DNA of 64,000 bases from an uncultured Collinsella sp. (GTDB lineage: Bacteria; Actinomycetota; Coriobacteriia; Coriobacteriales; Coriobacteriaceae): positions 58,071 to 122,070 of the forward strand of contig USAJ01000004.1 in the NCBI GenBank assembly GCA_900552685.1, written 5' to 3'. The position numbers were made by a program, and so were the translations under genes. This document shows positions 7,572 through 14,939 of this stretch, piece by piece. How positions within the stretch are numbered: position 1 is the first letter of the stretch; the number at the start of each line of letters is the position of its first letter. Below the pieces are notes generated by a model. The model did no database searches, had not been told where the DNA came from, and saw nothing but the letters and a program-made list of their open reading frames with translations.

Positions 7572-8844
7572 GAATGCCCACGTCGTCGACCCGTCCGTCG
7601 AGCTTGACGGTGTCGTTGACGTCCTGATTGACGGCGACAAGATCGCCGAGGTCGGTGAGAATCTCGCTGCCGAGGGAGCCGAGGTCCGCGACCTTTCCGG
7701 CAAGTACCTCGTCCCCGGCCTGGTGGATATGCACGTTCACCTTCGCGAGCCCGGCTACGAGGTCAAAGAGGACATCGAGAGCGGCACCCGCGCAGCTGCC
7801 AAGGGCGGCTTTACCGGCGTGTGTTCCATGCCCAATACCGATCCCGTCACCGATAACGGTACCGTCGTGGAGTTCGTTAAGTCCCGTGCTGCCGAGGTCG
7901 GTCACTGCCGCGTCTATCCGTCGGGCGCTATGACCCGCGGTTTTAAGGGCGAGGCCATGTCCGAGATGGGCGATATGGTCGCCCACGGCGCCGTCGCCTT
8001 CACCGACGACGGTCGCGGCGTGCAGGGCGCGGGTATGCTCCGTCGTTGCATGGACTACGGCAAGATGTTCGGCAAGGTCTTTATGAGCCACTGCCAGGAC
8101 GAGGACCTGGTCGGCCATGGCCAGATCAACGAGGGCAAGGTCTCGACCCGTCTGGCTCTCGAGGGCTGGCCGGCTGCCGGCGAGGAGCTCCAGATCGCTC
8201 GCGACATCGAGATCGCCAAGCTGACCGGTGCCAAGCTGCACATCCAGCACATCTCCACCGCCCATGGCCTGGAGATCGTGCGTGCCGGTAAGGCCGCTGG
8301 CGTTCAGGTCACCTGCGAGGCCACCCCGCACCACATGTTCCTGACCGAGAACGACCTGGACGAGACCTACAACACCTCGCTCAAGGTCAATCCGCCGCTG
8401 CGTACCGAGGAGGATGCCGAGGCCATCCGTCAGGGCGTCATCGACGGCACCGTCGACGTTATCGTCACCGATCACGCTCCTCACACCCCGTGGGAGAAGG
8501 CCCGTGAGTTCGAGCTTGCGCCCTTTGGTATGATCGGCCTCGAGACCTCGCTGTCGCTCGTACTCACCGAGCTGGTCAACACGGGTAAGATGAGCATGGG
8601 CCGCATGGTCGAGCTCATGGCCATCAAGCCGCGTGAGATCCTGGGTCTCGACCAGGTTCAGGTCAAGGCGGGCTCCGTTGCCGACCTGACCGTGTTCGAC
8701 CCCTCCGCAACCTGGACGGTTGGCGAGGACGGTTACGAGTCGCGCGCCGAGAACTCCGGTTTTGCCGGCCGCACGCTCACCGGTCGTGCCACCGATGTGT
8801 TTGTCGGCGGTAAGCAGACGCTTGCCGACGGCTGCATCTGCTAG
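7555..8844 (+). CDS. pyrC: Dihydroorotase
   Basis: A 429-residue class I dihydroorotase that cyclises carbamoyl-aspartate to dihydroorotate. The metal-binding MHVHLREPG (HxH, ~res 59-67), later His sites (HIQHISTAHG, ATPHHMFL) and DHAPHT (~res 307) are all visible, so it should be catalytically active. The ATG at 7555 overlaps the end of pyrB and has GGAGGTG upstream inside pyrB. A 10-bp hairpin at 8865-8889 separates it from pyrK. Confidence 0.95.
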   Translation: MALLLKNAHVVDPSVELDGVVDVLIDGDKIAEVGENLAAEGAEVRDLSGKYLVPGLVDMHVHLREPGYEVKEDIESGTRAAAKGGFTGVCSMPNTDPVTDNGTVVEFVKSRAAEVGHCRVYPSGAMTRGFKGEAMSEMGDMVAHGAVAFTDDGRGVQGAGMLRRCMDYGKMFGKVFMSHCQDEDLVGHGQINEGKVSTRLALEGWPAAGEELQIARDIEIAKLTGAKLHIQHISTAHGLEIVRAGKAAGVQVTCEATPHHMFLTENDLDETYNTSLKVNPPLRTEEDAEAIRQGVIDGTVDVIVTDHAPHTPWEKAREFELAPFGMIGLETSLSLVLTELVNTGKMSMGRMVELMAIKPREILGLDQVQVKAGSVADLTVFDPSATWTVGEDGYESRAENSGFAGRTLTGRATDVFVGGKQTLADGCIC

Positions 8845-8864
8845 CATAGCCTTATCGCTTTTGT

Positions 8865-8897
8865 GCGCGGCGCCCTTGCGGTGCCGCGCTTTCTATT
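8865..8897 (+). terminator. Hairpin between pyrC and pyrK (partial terminator or processing site)
   Basis: GCGCGGCGCC (8865-8874) pairs with GGTGCCGCGC (8880-8889), loop CTTGC, followed by TTTCTATTAG. It lies inside the pyr cluster, so it may lower expression of the distal genes or mark a new transcript. Confidence 0.5.
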
Positions 8898-8936
8898 AGT
8901 TTGGACCATGCAACCGCATGGGGGATTGGAGCGTCT

Positions 8937-9728
8937 ATGCCCACACCTTCCACTGCACGCATGCACGACTTCGAGGTCGTCTCGAACCGGGAGATTGCCG
9001 ACGGCATCTTCTCGCTCGTCATCTCGGCCCCCAAGCTTGCAAGTGCGCTCAAGCCCGGTCAGTTTGTGAACATCGCCGTGCCCGGCGATGCGTCCTCGCT
9101 GCTTCGCGTGCCCCTGAGCTACTACCGCGCCGACGCCGAGGCTGGCACCGTCGAGCTGTGGTACGCCGTCGTGGGCGACGATACCCGTCGTTTGTCCCAG
9201 ATGGGCCCTGGCTCCACCTCTAACCTGCTGGGCCCCGGTGGCCGTGGCTGGATGGTACCCGAGGGCACCAGGAAGGCCCTGCTCGTCGCCGGTGGCATCG
9301 GTGTTCCGCCCGTGCTGTGCCTTGCCGACAAGCTTGCCGAGCAGGGTGTAGCCGTCGACGTGTGCCTGGGCTTTGGCACCGCGTCCAAGGCCGTGGGCGT
9401 CGATGAGTTCCGCGCGCTGTGCGATACGGTTAACGTGTGCACCGATGATGGCACGCTGGGCACGCACGGTTTTTGCACCGACCCGGCAGCCGAGCTGCTC
9501 GGCGAGGGCGGCTACGACTATGTGGCCAGCTGCGGCCCCGCCGTCATGATGAAGAAGGTCGCCGCCGCTGCCGCCGAGGCCGGCACGTACTGCGAGGTGT
9601 CGCTCGAGCGCATGATGAGCTGCGGCTTTGGCGCCTGCAACACCTGCAATGTCGAGACGGTCGACGGTATGAAGGGCGCCTGCATGTGCGGCCCCGTGTT
9701 CGATGCTTCCAAGGTGGTGGTCTTCTAG
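8937..9728 (+). CDS. pyrK: Dihydroorotate dehydrogenase B, electron-transfer subunit
   Basis: A 263-residue flavo-iron-sulfur protein that passes electrons from dihydroorotate (via PyrD) to NAD+. An FAD-binding ferredoxin-reductase domain comes first (~res 1-100, LLRVPLSYYRAD), then an NAD-binding region (VAGGIGVPPVLCLADKL). The C-terminal 2Fe-2S cysteines are in CGFGACNTCNV and CMCGPVF. The ATG at 8937 has GGAG 5 nt upstream and is preferred over the TTG at 8901. Its stop overlaps the GTG of pyrD. Confidence 0.93.
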   Translation: MPTPSTARMHDFEVVSNREIADGIFSLVISAPKLASALKPGQFVNIAVPGDASSLLRVPLSYYRADAEAGTVELWYAVVGDDTRRLSQMGPGSTSNLLGPGGRGWMVPEGTRKALLVAGGIGVPPVLCLADKLAEQGVAVDVCLGFGTASKAVGVDEFRALCDTVNVCTDDGTLGTHGFCTDPAAELLGEGGYDYVASCGPAVMMKKVAAAAAEAGTYCEVSLERMMSCGFGACNTCNVETVDGMKGACMCGPVFDASKVVVF

Positions 9729-10651
9729 TGGGTACCGTGAACATGGCCGTCGATTTCGGCGGCGTCAAGATGCAGAACCCCATCAACACCGCAGCCGGTA
9801 CCTTTGGCTACGGCTGGCAGTTCCAGAACTTCTTTGATGTTTCCCAGCTGGGTGCCATCACCACCAAGGGTTGCGCAGCCGAGCCCTGGCCCGGCAATCC
9901 CGCGCCCCGCATGGCCGAGATTCCCGGCGGTATGATCAACTCCGTGGGCCTTCAGAACCCCGGCGTGGCCGCCTTTGCCCGCGAGTCCGGTCCGTGGCTC
10001 GAACAGCTGTCCAAGGACGGCTGCCAGGTCATCTGTCAGGTTGCCGGCCACTCCGTTGACGAGTTTGTCCGCGCACTCGAGATGTATGTCGAGCTGTGCC
10101 CCTGGGCTGCCGGCTACGAGATCAACGTGAGCTGCCCCAACATCGCCGCCGGCGGTGCCGCCATGGGCTCCACGCCCGAGGGCGCCTCTTCCGTTATGGC
10201 TGCCTGCCGCAAGGTGACCGATAAGCCGCTGTTCGTGAAGATGGCGCCGGTCAACGTCGCCGAGATCGCCAAGGCCCTCGAAGCCGCCGGCGCCGACGGC
10301 CTTTCGGTCATTAACTCCATCCAGGGCATGGCCATCGACGTCCATACCCGCAAGTCCCGCGTGGCAAAGCCCAAGGGCGGCCTTTCGGGCCCGCTGTGCC
10401 ACCACATCGCCGTGCGCATGGTCTGGGAGGTCGCCCAGGCCGTCGATATCCCCATCAACGGTGTCGGCGGTGTCATGACCGGCGAGGATGCGGCCGAGTT
10501 TATCCTGGCCGGTGCCACCTGCGTGTCGGTCGGCATGGCCAACTTCGTCGATCCGTGCGCTTCGCTCAAGATCGCGCATGAGCTTGAGGCCTGGGCCGAG
10601 TCCCAGGGCGTAAAGGACATCAACGAGCTGGTAGGTGCTTTCGAATGCTAG
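9728..10651 (+). CDS. pyrD: Dihydroorotate dehydrogenase B, catalytic subunit
   Basis: A 307-residue class 1B FMN enzyme oxidising dihydroorotate to orotate. EINVSCPNIAAGG carries the conserved catalytic Cys of class 1 enzymes; NGVGGVMTGEDAAEFILAGA is the FMN-phosphate region. The start is placed at the GTG overlapping the pyrK stop (TAGTG), with AGGTGG upstream; GTG 9737 or ATG 9743 are possible. The pairing with pyrK fixes it as the NAD-dependent type. It overlaps pyrF by 7 bp. Confidence 0.93.
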   Translation: MGTVNMAVDFGGVKMQNPINTAAGTFGYGWQFQNFFDVSQLGAITTKGCAAEPWPGNPAPRMAEIPGGMINSVGLQNPGVAAFARESGPWLEQLSKDGCQVICQVAGHSVDEFVRALEMYVELCPWAAGYEINVSCPNIAAGGAAMGSTPEGASSVMAACRKVTDKPLFVKMAPVNVAEIAKALEAAGADGLSVINSIQGMAIDVHTRKSRVAKPKGGLSGPLCHHIAVRMVWEVAQAVDIPINGVGGVMTGEDAAEFILAGATCVSVGMANFVDPCASLKIAHELEAWAESQGVKDINELVGAFEC

Positions 10652-11361
10652 AGACCGATGCCCGCGACCGCGTAATCGTCGCCCTCGACTGCGATCGTGA
10701 GCGTGCGCTCGAGCTCGCCCACGAGCTTTCGGGCCATGCCGCCTGGCTTAAGGTTGGTATGACGCTCTATTACGCTGAGGGTCCCCAGATCGTCAAGACC
10801 TTTAAGGACCTGGGCTTTAAGGTCTTCCTTGACCTTAAGTTCCATGATATTCCGCATCAGGTTCGCGGTGCCGCCCGTTCGGCCTCGCTTGCCGGTGCCG
10901 ACCTGCTCTCGGTTCACGGCTTGGGTTCGGGCGCCATGCTCGCTGCCTGCCGCGAGGGTGCCGAGGAGGCGCGCGAGGATCGCGCCAAGCTCGTTGCCAT
11001 CACCGTGCTCACGAGCATGAACCAGGATTCGCTGGCCGAAATAGGCGTTGAGTCGCCTGTGGCCGAGGAAGCCGCCCGTCTGGCAAAGCTTGCCCAGGCC
11101 AACGGCATCGACGGCATCGTGTGCTCGCCGATGGAGGCCCATGACATGCGCGAGTTGCTCGGCCCCGACGCGCTGATCGTGACTCCGGGCGTGCGTCCTG
11201 TGGGTGCCGCCCTTGGTGACCAGTCCCGTGTGGCGACGCCTTCCCAGGCTATCGAGCGCGGCGCGAGCCATATCGTGGTGGGCCGACCCATCACCGGTGC
11301 CGACGACCCTGTTGCCGCCTTTGACGCCATCGTCGCTGAGCTGGTCGAAAACGTCGCGTAA
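10645..11361 (+). CDS. pyrF: Orotidine 5'-phosphate decarboxylase
   Basis: A 238-residue TIM-barrel enzyme converting OMP to UMP. The catalytic DxKxxD is in VFLDLKFHDIPHQV (~res 57-70); the phosphate loop is HIVVGRPIT near the C-terminus. It is the last gene of the cluster; pyrE and the carbamoyl-phosphate synthase genes are not in this window. The ATG lies within the end of pyrD, so translation is probably coupled. Confidence 0.95.
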   Translation: MLETDARDRVIVALDCDRERALELAHELSGHAAWLKVGMTLYYAEGPQIVKTFKDLGFKVFLDLKFHDIPHQVRGAARSASLAGADLLSVHGLGSGAMLAACREGAEEAREDRAKLVAITVLTSMNQDSLAEIGVESPVAEEAARLAKLAQANGIDGIVCSPMEAHDMRELLGPDALIVTPGVRPVGAALGDQSRVATPSQAIERGASHIVVGRPITGADDPVAAFDAIVAELVENVA

Positions 11362-11406
11362 AAGATTCCCCTAAGTCACCACTTTTGGGTTTCATTAGCA
11401 CAAAAT

Positions 11407-11464
11407 AGCCCCTGTGCCTGCGTAAACTTTCCCATCCTTTGTGTGGAATCGCAGGTCAGGGGCT
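11407..11464. repeat. Large imperfect palindrome after pyrF
   Basis: AGCCCCTGTGCCTGCG (11407-11422) pairs with 11450-11464 with one bulge; the 27-nt loop lies between. It is the only structure between pyrF and mihF. It could end the pyr transcript, but no clear U-run follows. Confidence 0.6.
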
Positions 11465-11547
11465 TAACTTTGGGCGCAGTATATTGCACTTTTTGCGGGT
11501 ATCGTCTAACCTATGGAGCCGCGATTGGGCATTTTGTACGTTCTACG

Positions 11548-11556
11548 TGCTAAAAT
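11548..11556 (+). promoter_or_regulatory. Extended -10 promoter of the mihF-gmk-rpoZ operon
   Basis: TGC-TAAAAT at 11548-11556 fits an extended -10, 45 bp before the mihF start. No good -35 is visible at the usual spacing. Confidence 0.45.
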
Positions 11557-11600
11557 GCCAATTATTGAATCAGATATAACCCAACTATTTGGAGGTACGA

Positions 11601-11909
11601 ATGGCACTCCCTCAGCTTACCGATGAGCAGCGCAAGCAGGCTCTTGAGAAGGCTGCTGCCGCACGTCACGCCCGCGCTGAGCTTCGCGAGCAGATCAAGA
11701 AGGGCGAGAAGTCCCTCGAGTCCGTGCTCAACTCCGATGACCCCATCGCTTCCCGCATGAAGGTTTCCACCCTCATCGAGTCTCTTCCTGGTTATGGCAA
11801 GGCCAAGGCCGCCAAAATCATGGAGGAGCTTGGTATCTCCGCTACCCGTCGCGTCCAGGGCCTCGGCGTCCGTCAGCGCGAGCAGCTCCTCGAGCAGCTG
11901 ACCAAATAA
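11601..11909 (+). CDS. mihF: Actinobacterial integration host factor (mIHF)
   Basis: A 102-residue basic nucleoid protein unrelated in sequence to enterobacterial IHF. It begins MALPQLTDEQRKQALEKA, followed by basic helices and an S13-like helix-two-turn-helix region (ESLPGYGKAKAAKIMEELGISATRRVQGLG), the DNA-binding part of mIHF. It bends DNA and was first found as a host factor for mycobacteriophage integration. RBS GGAGGT lies 4 nt upstream. The order mihF-gmk-rpoZ is typical of Actinobacteria. Confidence 0.9.
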   Translation: MALPQLTDEQRKQALEKAAAARHARAELREQIKKGEKSLESVLNSDDPIASRMKVSTLIESLPGYGKAKAAKIMEELGISATRRVQGLGVRQREQLLEQLTK

Positions 11910-12479
11910 GTGAGCGCTCAGGATTCCAAGCTCTTTGTGATTTCTGGACCGTCAGGCGCAGGCAAGGGTACGCTCGTCACTCGTGTGCGCGAGCGCCGCT
12001 CGAACCTGGGCCTGACGGTTTCGGCTACCACGCGAGCACCACGCAAAGGTGAGGTCGACGGCGTCAACTACTTTTTTCTGACGCGCGAGGAGTTCGACCG
12101 CCGCGTGGCAAACGGCGAGTTTGTTGAGTGGGCCGAGGTCCACGGTAACTGCTACGGCACGTTGGTGAGCGAGGTCACATCCAAGCTCGCCTCGGGCGCG
12201 TCTCTGATTTTGGAGATCGATGTCCAGGGCGCCCTTCAGGTGAAGGAGCGTTTCCCCGAGGCCGTGCTGATCTTTATCAAGCCGCCTTCGCTTGAGGTGC
12301 TCCGCGAGCGTCTGGTCGGTCGCGGTACCGAGACGCCCGAGACAATCGAGCTGCGTATGGCAAACGCCGCCGATGAGCTTGCCCTTGCCGACCGCTACGA
12401 CGACGTCGTGGTTAATGACGATCTCGACCGCGCGACCGATGAGCTCGTTCGCGTTCTCGATATGCATGAAAGGATCTGA
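11910..12479 (+). CDS. gmk: Guanylate kinase
   Basis: A 189-residue enzyme that phosphorylates GMP to GDP. The P-loop is ISGPSGAGKGTL (~res 11-22); the GMP-binding region includes SATTRAPRKGEVDGVNYFF. The GTG start directly follows the mihF stop with no gap, so the two are translationally linked. rpoZ follows after 5 bp. This places nucleotide supply beside an RNA polymerase subunit gene, a common arrangement. Confidence 0.96.
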   Translation: MSAQDSKLFVISGPSGAGKGTLVTRVRERRSNLGLTVSATTRAPRKGEVDGVNYFFLTREEFDRRVANGEFVEWAEVHGNCYGTLVSEVTSKLASGASLILEIDVQGALQVKERFPEAVLIFIKPPSLEVLRERLVGRGTETPETIELRMANAADELALADRYDDVVVNDDLDRATDELVRVLDMHERI

Positions 12480-12484
12480 GGTCC

Positions 12485-12766
12485 GTGTCCGTTGTAAAGC
12501 CTTGCATTGACGATCTTCTGGAGAAGACCGATCACAACCGCTTCCTGCTTGCTTCGCTTGCCTCCAAGCGCGCCTGCGACATCAATAGCATGCTCCGTGG
12601 CCAGCACAACCGCGTGCTTGCCGTCCAGGATGTCGATGACATCACCATCGGGCTTTCCGGTGCCGATACCATCTCGATGGCTATGGACGAGATTGTCGAC
12701 GGCGACATCTCTTACGACGAGGCCCGTTACGAGAAAGCGCTCGGCCACAAGGTTGCTGAAGCCTAA
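12485..12766 (+). CDS. rpoZ: DNA-directed RNA polymerase omega subunit
   Basis: A 93-residue small subunit that helps assemble RNA polymerase around beta-prime. The N-terminus PCIDDLLEKTDHNRFLLASLASKRACDIN matches the conserved omega core (Y/F-x-L-V-x2-A-x-K-R-A-type helix). It has a GTG start, and AGGATCTGAGG lies just upstream. It follows gmk as expected for the family. Confidence 0.93.
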   Translation: MSVVKPCIDDLLEKTDHNRFLLASLASKRACDINSMLRGQHNRVLAVQDVDDITIGLSGADTISMAMDEIVDGDISYDEARYEKALGHKVAEA

Positions 12767-14011
12767 ATGGCGGCTCGCGTCTGCCTGGTCCACTATCACG
12801 AGGTTGGACTGAAGGGTAAGAACCGCGCACATTTTGAGCATATCCTCATGGACAACATCAAGGCGGCCTTGGCCGCCTTTTCCGTGAATGCCGTGTCTCG
12901 AATTTCCGGTTATATCCTCGTGACCTTTAACGAGCATCAGGCCGACGAGGCGGCGCGTGTCATTCGCACCGTTCCCGGCGTTGCTCGTGTGTCTTTGGCG
13001 TATCACACCAATCGCGACCCTCAGGAGTACTGTGCTGCCGCCGTGAAGGCGCTGCGTGAGTTTGGTTCCTTCGATTCGTTTAAGGTGCACGCCAAGCGTT
13101 CCAATACCGACTATGAGCTCACCTCGATTGACATCAATCGTCAGGTGGGCGAGGTGCTGTGCGAGGCCTTCCCCGATAAAAAGGTTCTAATGCACGACCC
13201 CGATGCGATGGTGCACGTACTGGTGGTCCAGGGTAGCGTTTATGTGTACGCGCGCTCCGAGCGCGGCGTGGGCGGTCTGCCGGTGGGTTCTGCCGGCAAG
13301 GTCGTGACGCTGCTGTCGTCGGGTATCGATTCTCCGGTGGCGACCTGGATGCTCGCACGTCGCGGCGCGGTGTGCGTGCCGGTACATTTCTCTGGTCGTC
13401 CGCAGACGCCCGATACGAGCGAGTATTTGGTGCAGGACATCATCCGTGCGCTTGAGCCGGGTGTCCAGATCGGCCGCCTGTACGTGGTGCCGTTTGGCGA
13501 CTGCCAGCGTGAGATTTCGGTCACCTGTCCCAGCAACCTGCGCGTGATCATGTATCGCCGCATTATGTATTCGGTTGCCGAGCGCATTGCACACATCGAG
13601 GGCGCCAAGGCCATCGTGACGGGCGAATCGCTTGGACAGGTTGCCTCCCAAACGCTTGAGAATATCATGGCCGTTAACGAGGCCGTGAAGATCCCCGTGT
13701 TCCGTCCGCTCATCGGTTCGGACAAGCAGGAGATCATCGCGCGCGCCGAGGAGATCGGTACGTTCGATATCTCGACTGAGGCCGCTCCCGACTGCTGCAC
13801 GCTGTTTATGCCGCGTCGTCCCGAGACGCACGCTAAACTCGATGCCGTGCATGAGGCCTGGGAGTTGTTCGATCACGAGGAGATGATCGAGCGCCTGCTC
13901 AAGCAGACCGAGTACATCGACTTCGAAAGCAACACGTATAAGGCCCCTAAGACCTTAAAACGCAAACATTCGGAGCTTGCTCCGCGTGAGATTTACCAAG
14001 ATCACGAGTAA
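12767..14011 (+). CDS. thiI: tRNA 4-thiouridine synthetase ThiI
   Basis: A 414-residue enzyme that adenylates and thiolates U8 of tRNA; in some bacteria it also supplies sulfur for thiazole. An N-terminal ferredoxin-like and THUMP domain (~res 1-165) precedes the PP-loop LLSSGIDSPVATW (~res 183-195). The C-terminus stops after the AANH domain, with no rhodanese domain, so the sulfur donor must be another protein. The start abuts the rpoZ stop. A strong terminator follows. Confidence 0.93.
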   Translation: MAARVCLVHYHEVGLKGKNRAHFEHILMDNIKAALAAFSVNAVSRISGYILVTFNEHQADEAARVIRTVPGVARVSLAYHTNRDPQEYCAAAVKALREFGSFDSFKVHAKRSNTDYELTSIDINRQVGEVLCEAFPDKKVLMHDPDAMVHVLVVQGSVYVYARSERGVGGLPVGSAGKVVTLLSSGIDSPVATWMLARRGAVCVPVHFSGRPQTPDTSEYLVQDIIRALEPGVQIGRLYVVPFGDCQREISVTCPSNLRVIMYRRIMYSVAERIAHIEGAKAIVTGESLGQVASQTLENIMAVNEAVKIPVFRPLIGSDKQEIIARAEEIGTFDISTEAAPDCCTLFMPRRPETHAKLDAVHEAWELFDHEEMIERLLKQTEYIDFESNTYKAPKTLKRKHSELAPREIYQDHE

Positions 14012-14022
14012 ATTTGTGCATA

Positions 14023-14058
14023 GGCCGACGATGTATTTGTATCGTCGGCCTTTATTTA
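14023..14058 (+). terminator. Terminator of the mihF-gmk-rpoZ-thiI operon
   Basis: GGCCGACGAT (14023-14032) pairs perfectly with ATCGTCGGCC (14041-14050), followed by TTTATTTAT. Confidence 0.9.
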
Positions 14059-14129
14059 TCTGCGCGTTTGTTTCCAAATTGTTCATTTGTCGACGTGTGC
14101 CTGAATAAATGGACATTTTCTCGCAAGGT

Positions 14130-14152
14130 TTTGGTCAGATTTTGGTTTGACC
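14130..14152 (+). promoter_or_regulatory. comEA upstream direct repeat TTTGGTC/TTTGGTT spaced 11 bp
   Basis: TTTGGTC starts at 14130 and TTTGGTT at 14141. The second copy runs into TTGACC (14147-14152), a good -35 with no recognisable -10 at normal spacing. The same 7-mer with the same 11-bp period occurs six times upstream of recA (42893-42954). A 7-bp element plus 4-bp spacer is the geometry of PhoB/OmpR-type sites. Confidence 0.5.
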
Positions 14153-14225
14153 GCGAAAAACGGTGTGGGCGTGCGGAGGCTGCGGTGCTCGTTTCCTGAC
14201 ACGATGGTGTTGGGAGGTGTTTGCT

Positions 14226-14939
14226 ATGGCGCAGCGCGAGCAACACGAACGGGTCAAAAAGGTGGACCGCTGGGCGGGCAAGCTGCTCGGTCATAAGGCA
14301 GTGGTGATGGCGATACTGGTCGTCATGGCGATGGCGAGCGGCTTGGCGATGGCGAACCTTGGCGGCGATGCCGGCGGCGTGTCGTTTGAGCGCACTGACG
14401 GTTCAGGCTCGTTGGTGGAGCCGGGATCCGGCGATGCCTCGAGCGGAAAGACATCCGAAGGCTCTTCGCCTAAGGCGTCTGCCGCGGCAGAGGTTTATGT
14501 CGATGTTGATGGCGCCGTTGTGTCGCCCGGTGTATATCGTCTCAAGGACGGCGCGCGGGTGGCTCAGGCGATTGATGCCGCCGGCGGGCTGGCGCCCGAG
14601 GCAGACGTTACGGGGCTCAATCGGGCATCTAAGGTCGTCGATGGACAGAAGATTCACGTTCCAACGGTAGGGGAGCAGCAGGCGTCCATTGCGGAAGCCG
14701 GTGTTGATGGTGGGGCTTCCGCATCATCGGGCGTGAGTGGCGCAACAGGCCTAGTAAATATCAATACGGCAAGCGCGGCAGAGCTGCAGACGCTCTCTGG
14801 CATCGGTCCCTCCATGGCCCAGTCGATTATCGATGAGCGGACAAAGAACGGTGCTTTTGCCTCGGTTGACGATCTGATGCGTGTGTCGGGAATCGGCGAG
14901 AAGAAGCTTGCCAAAATCAAAGATTCCATCTGCGTATGA
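14226..14939 (+). CDS. comEA: Competence protein ComEA (DNA receptor)
   Basis: A 237-residue membrane-anchored double-stranded DNA receptor for natural transformation. One N-terminal membrane helix (~res 20-42, VVMAILVVMAMASGLAMA) precedes a Ser/Gly-rich linker, an SLBB domain (VYVDVDGAVVSPGVYRL) and a C-terminal helix-hairpin-helix pair (VNINTASAAELQTLSGIGPSMAQ). The start at 14226 is set by GGGAGGTG 7 nt upstream. It overlaps comEC by ATGA. It is preceded by its own regulatory region. Confidence 0.93.
   Translation: MAQREQHERVKKVDRWAGKLLGHKAVVMAILVVMAMASGLAMANLGGDAGGVSFERTDGSGSLVEPGSGDASSGKTSEGSSPKASAAAEVYVDVDGAVVSPGVYRLKDGARVAQAIDAAGGLAPEADVTGLNRASKVVDGQKIHVPTVGEQQASIAEAGVDGGASASSGVSGATGLVNINTASAAELQTLSGIGPSMAQSIIDERTKNGAFASVDDLMRVSGIGEKKLAKIKDSICV

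Noticed and set aside
8901..8936. Upstream TTG start for pyrK
   Set aside because: It has no ribosome binding site, whereas ATG 8937 has GGAG at good spacing.
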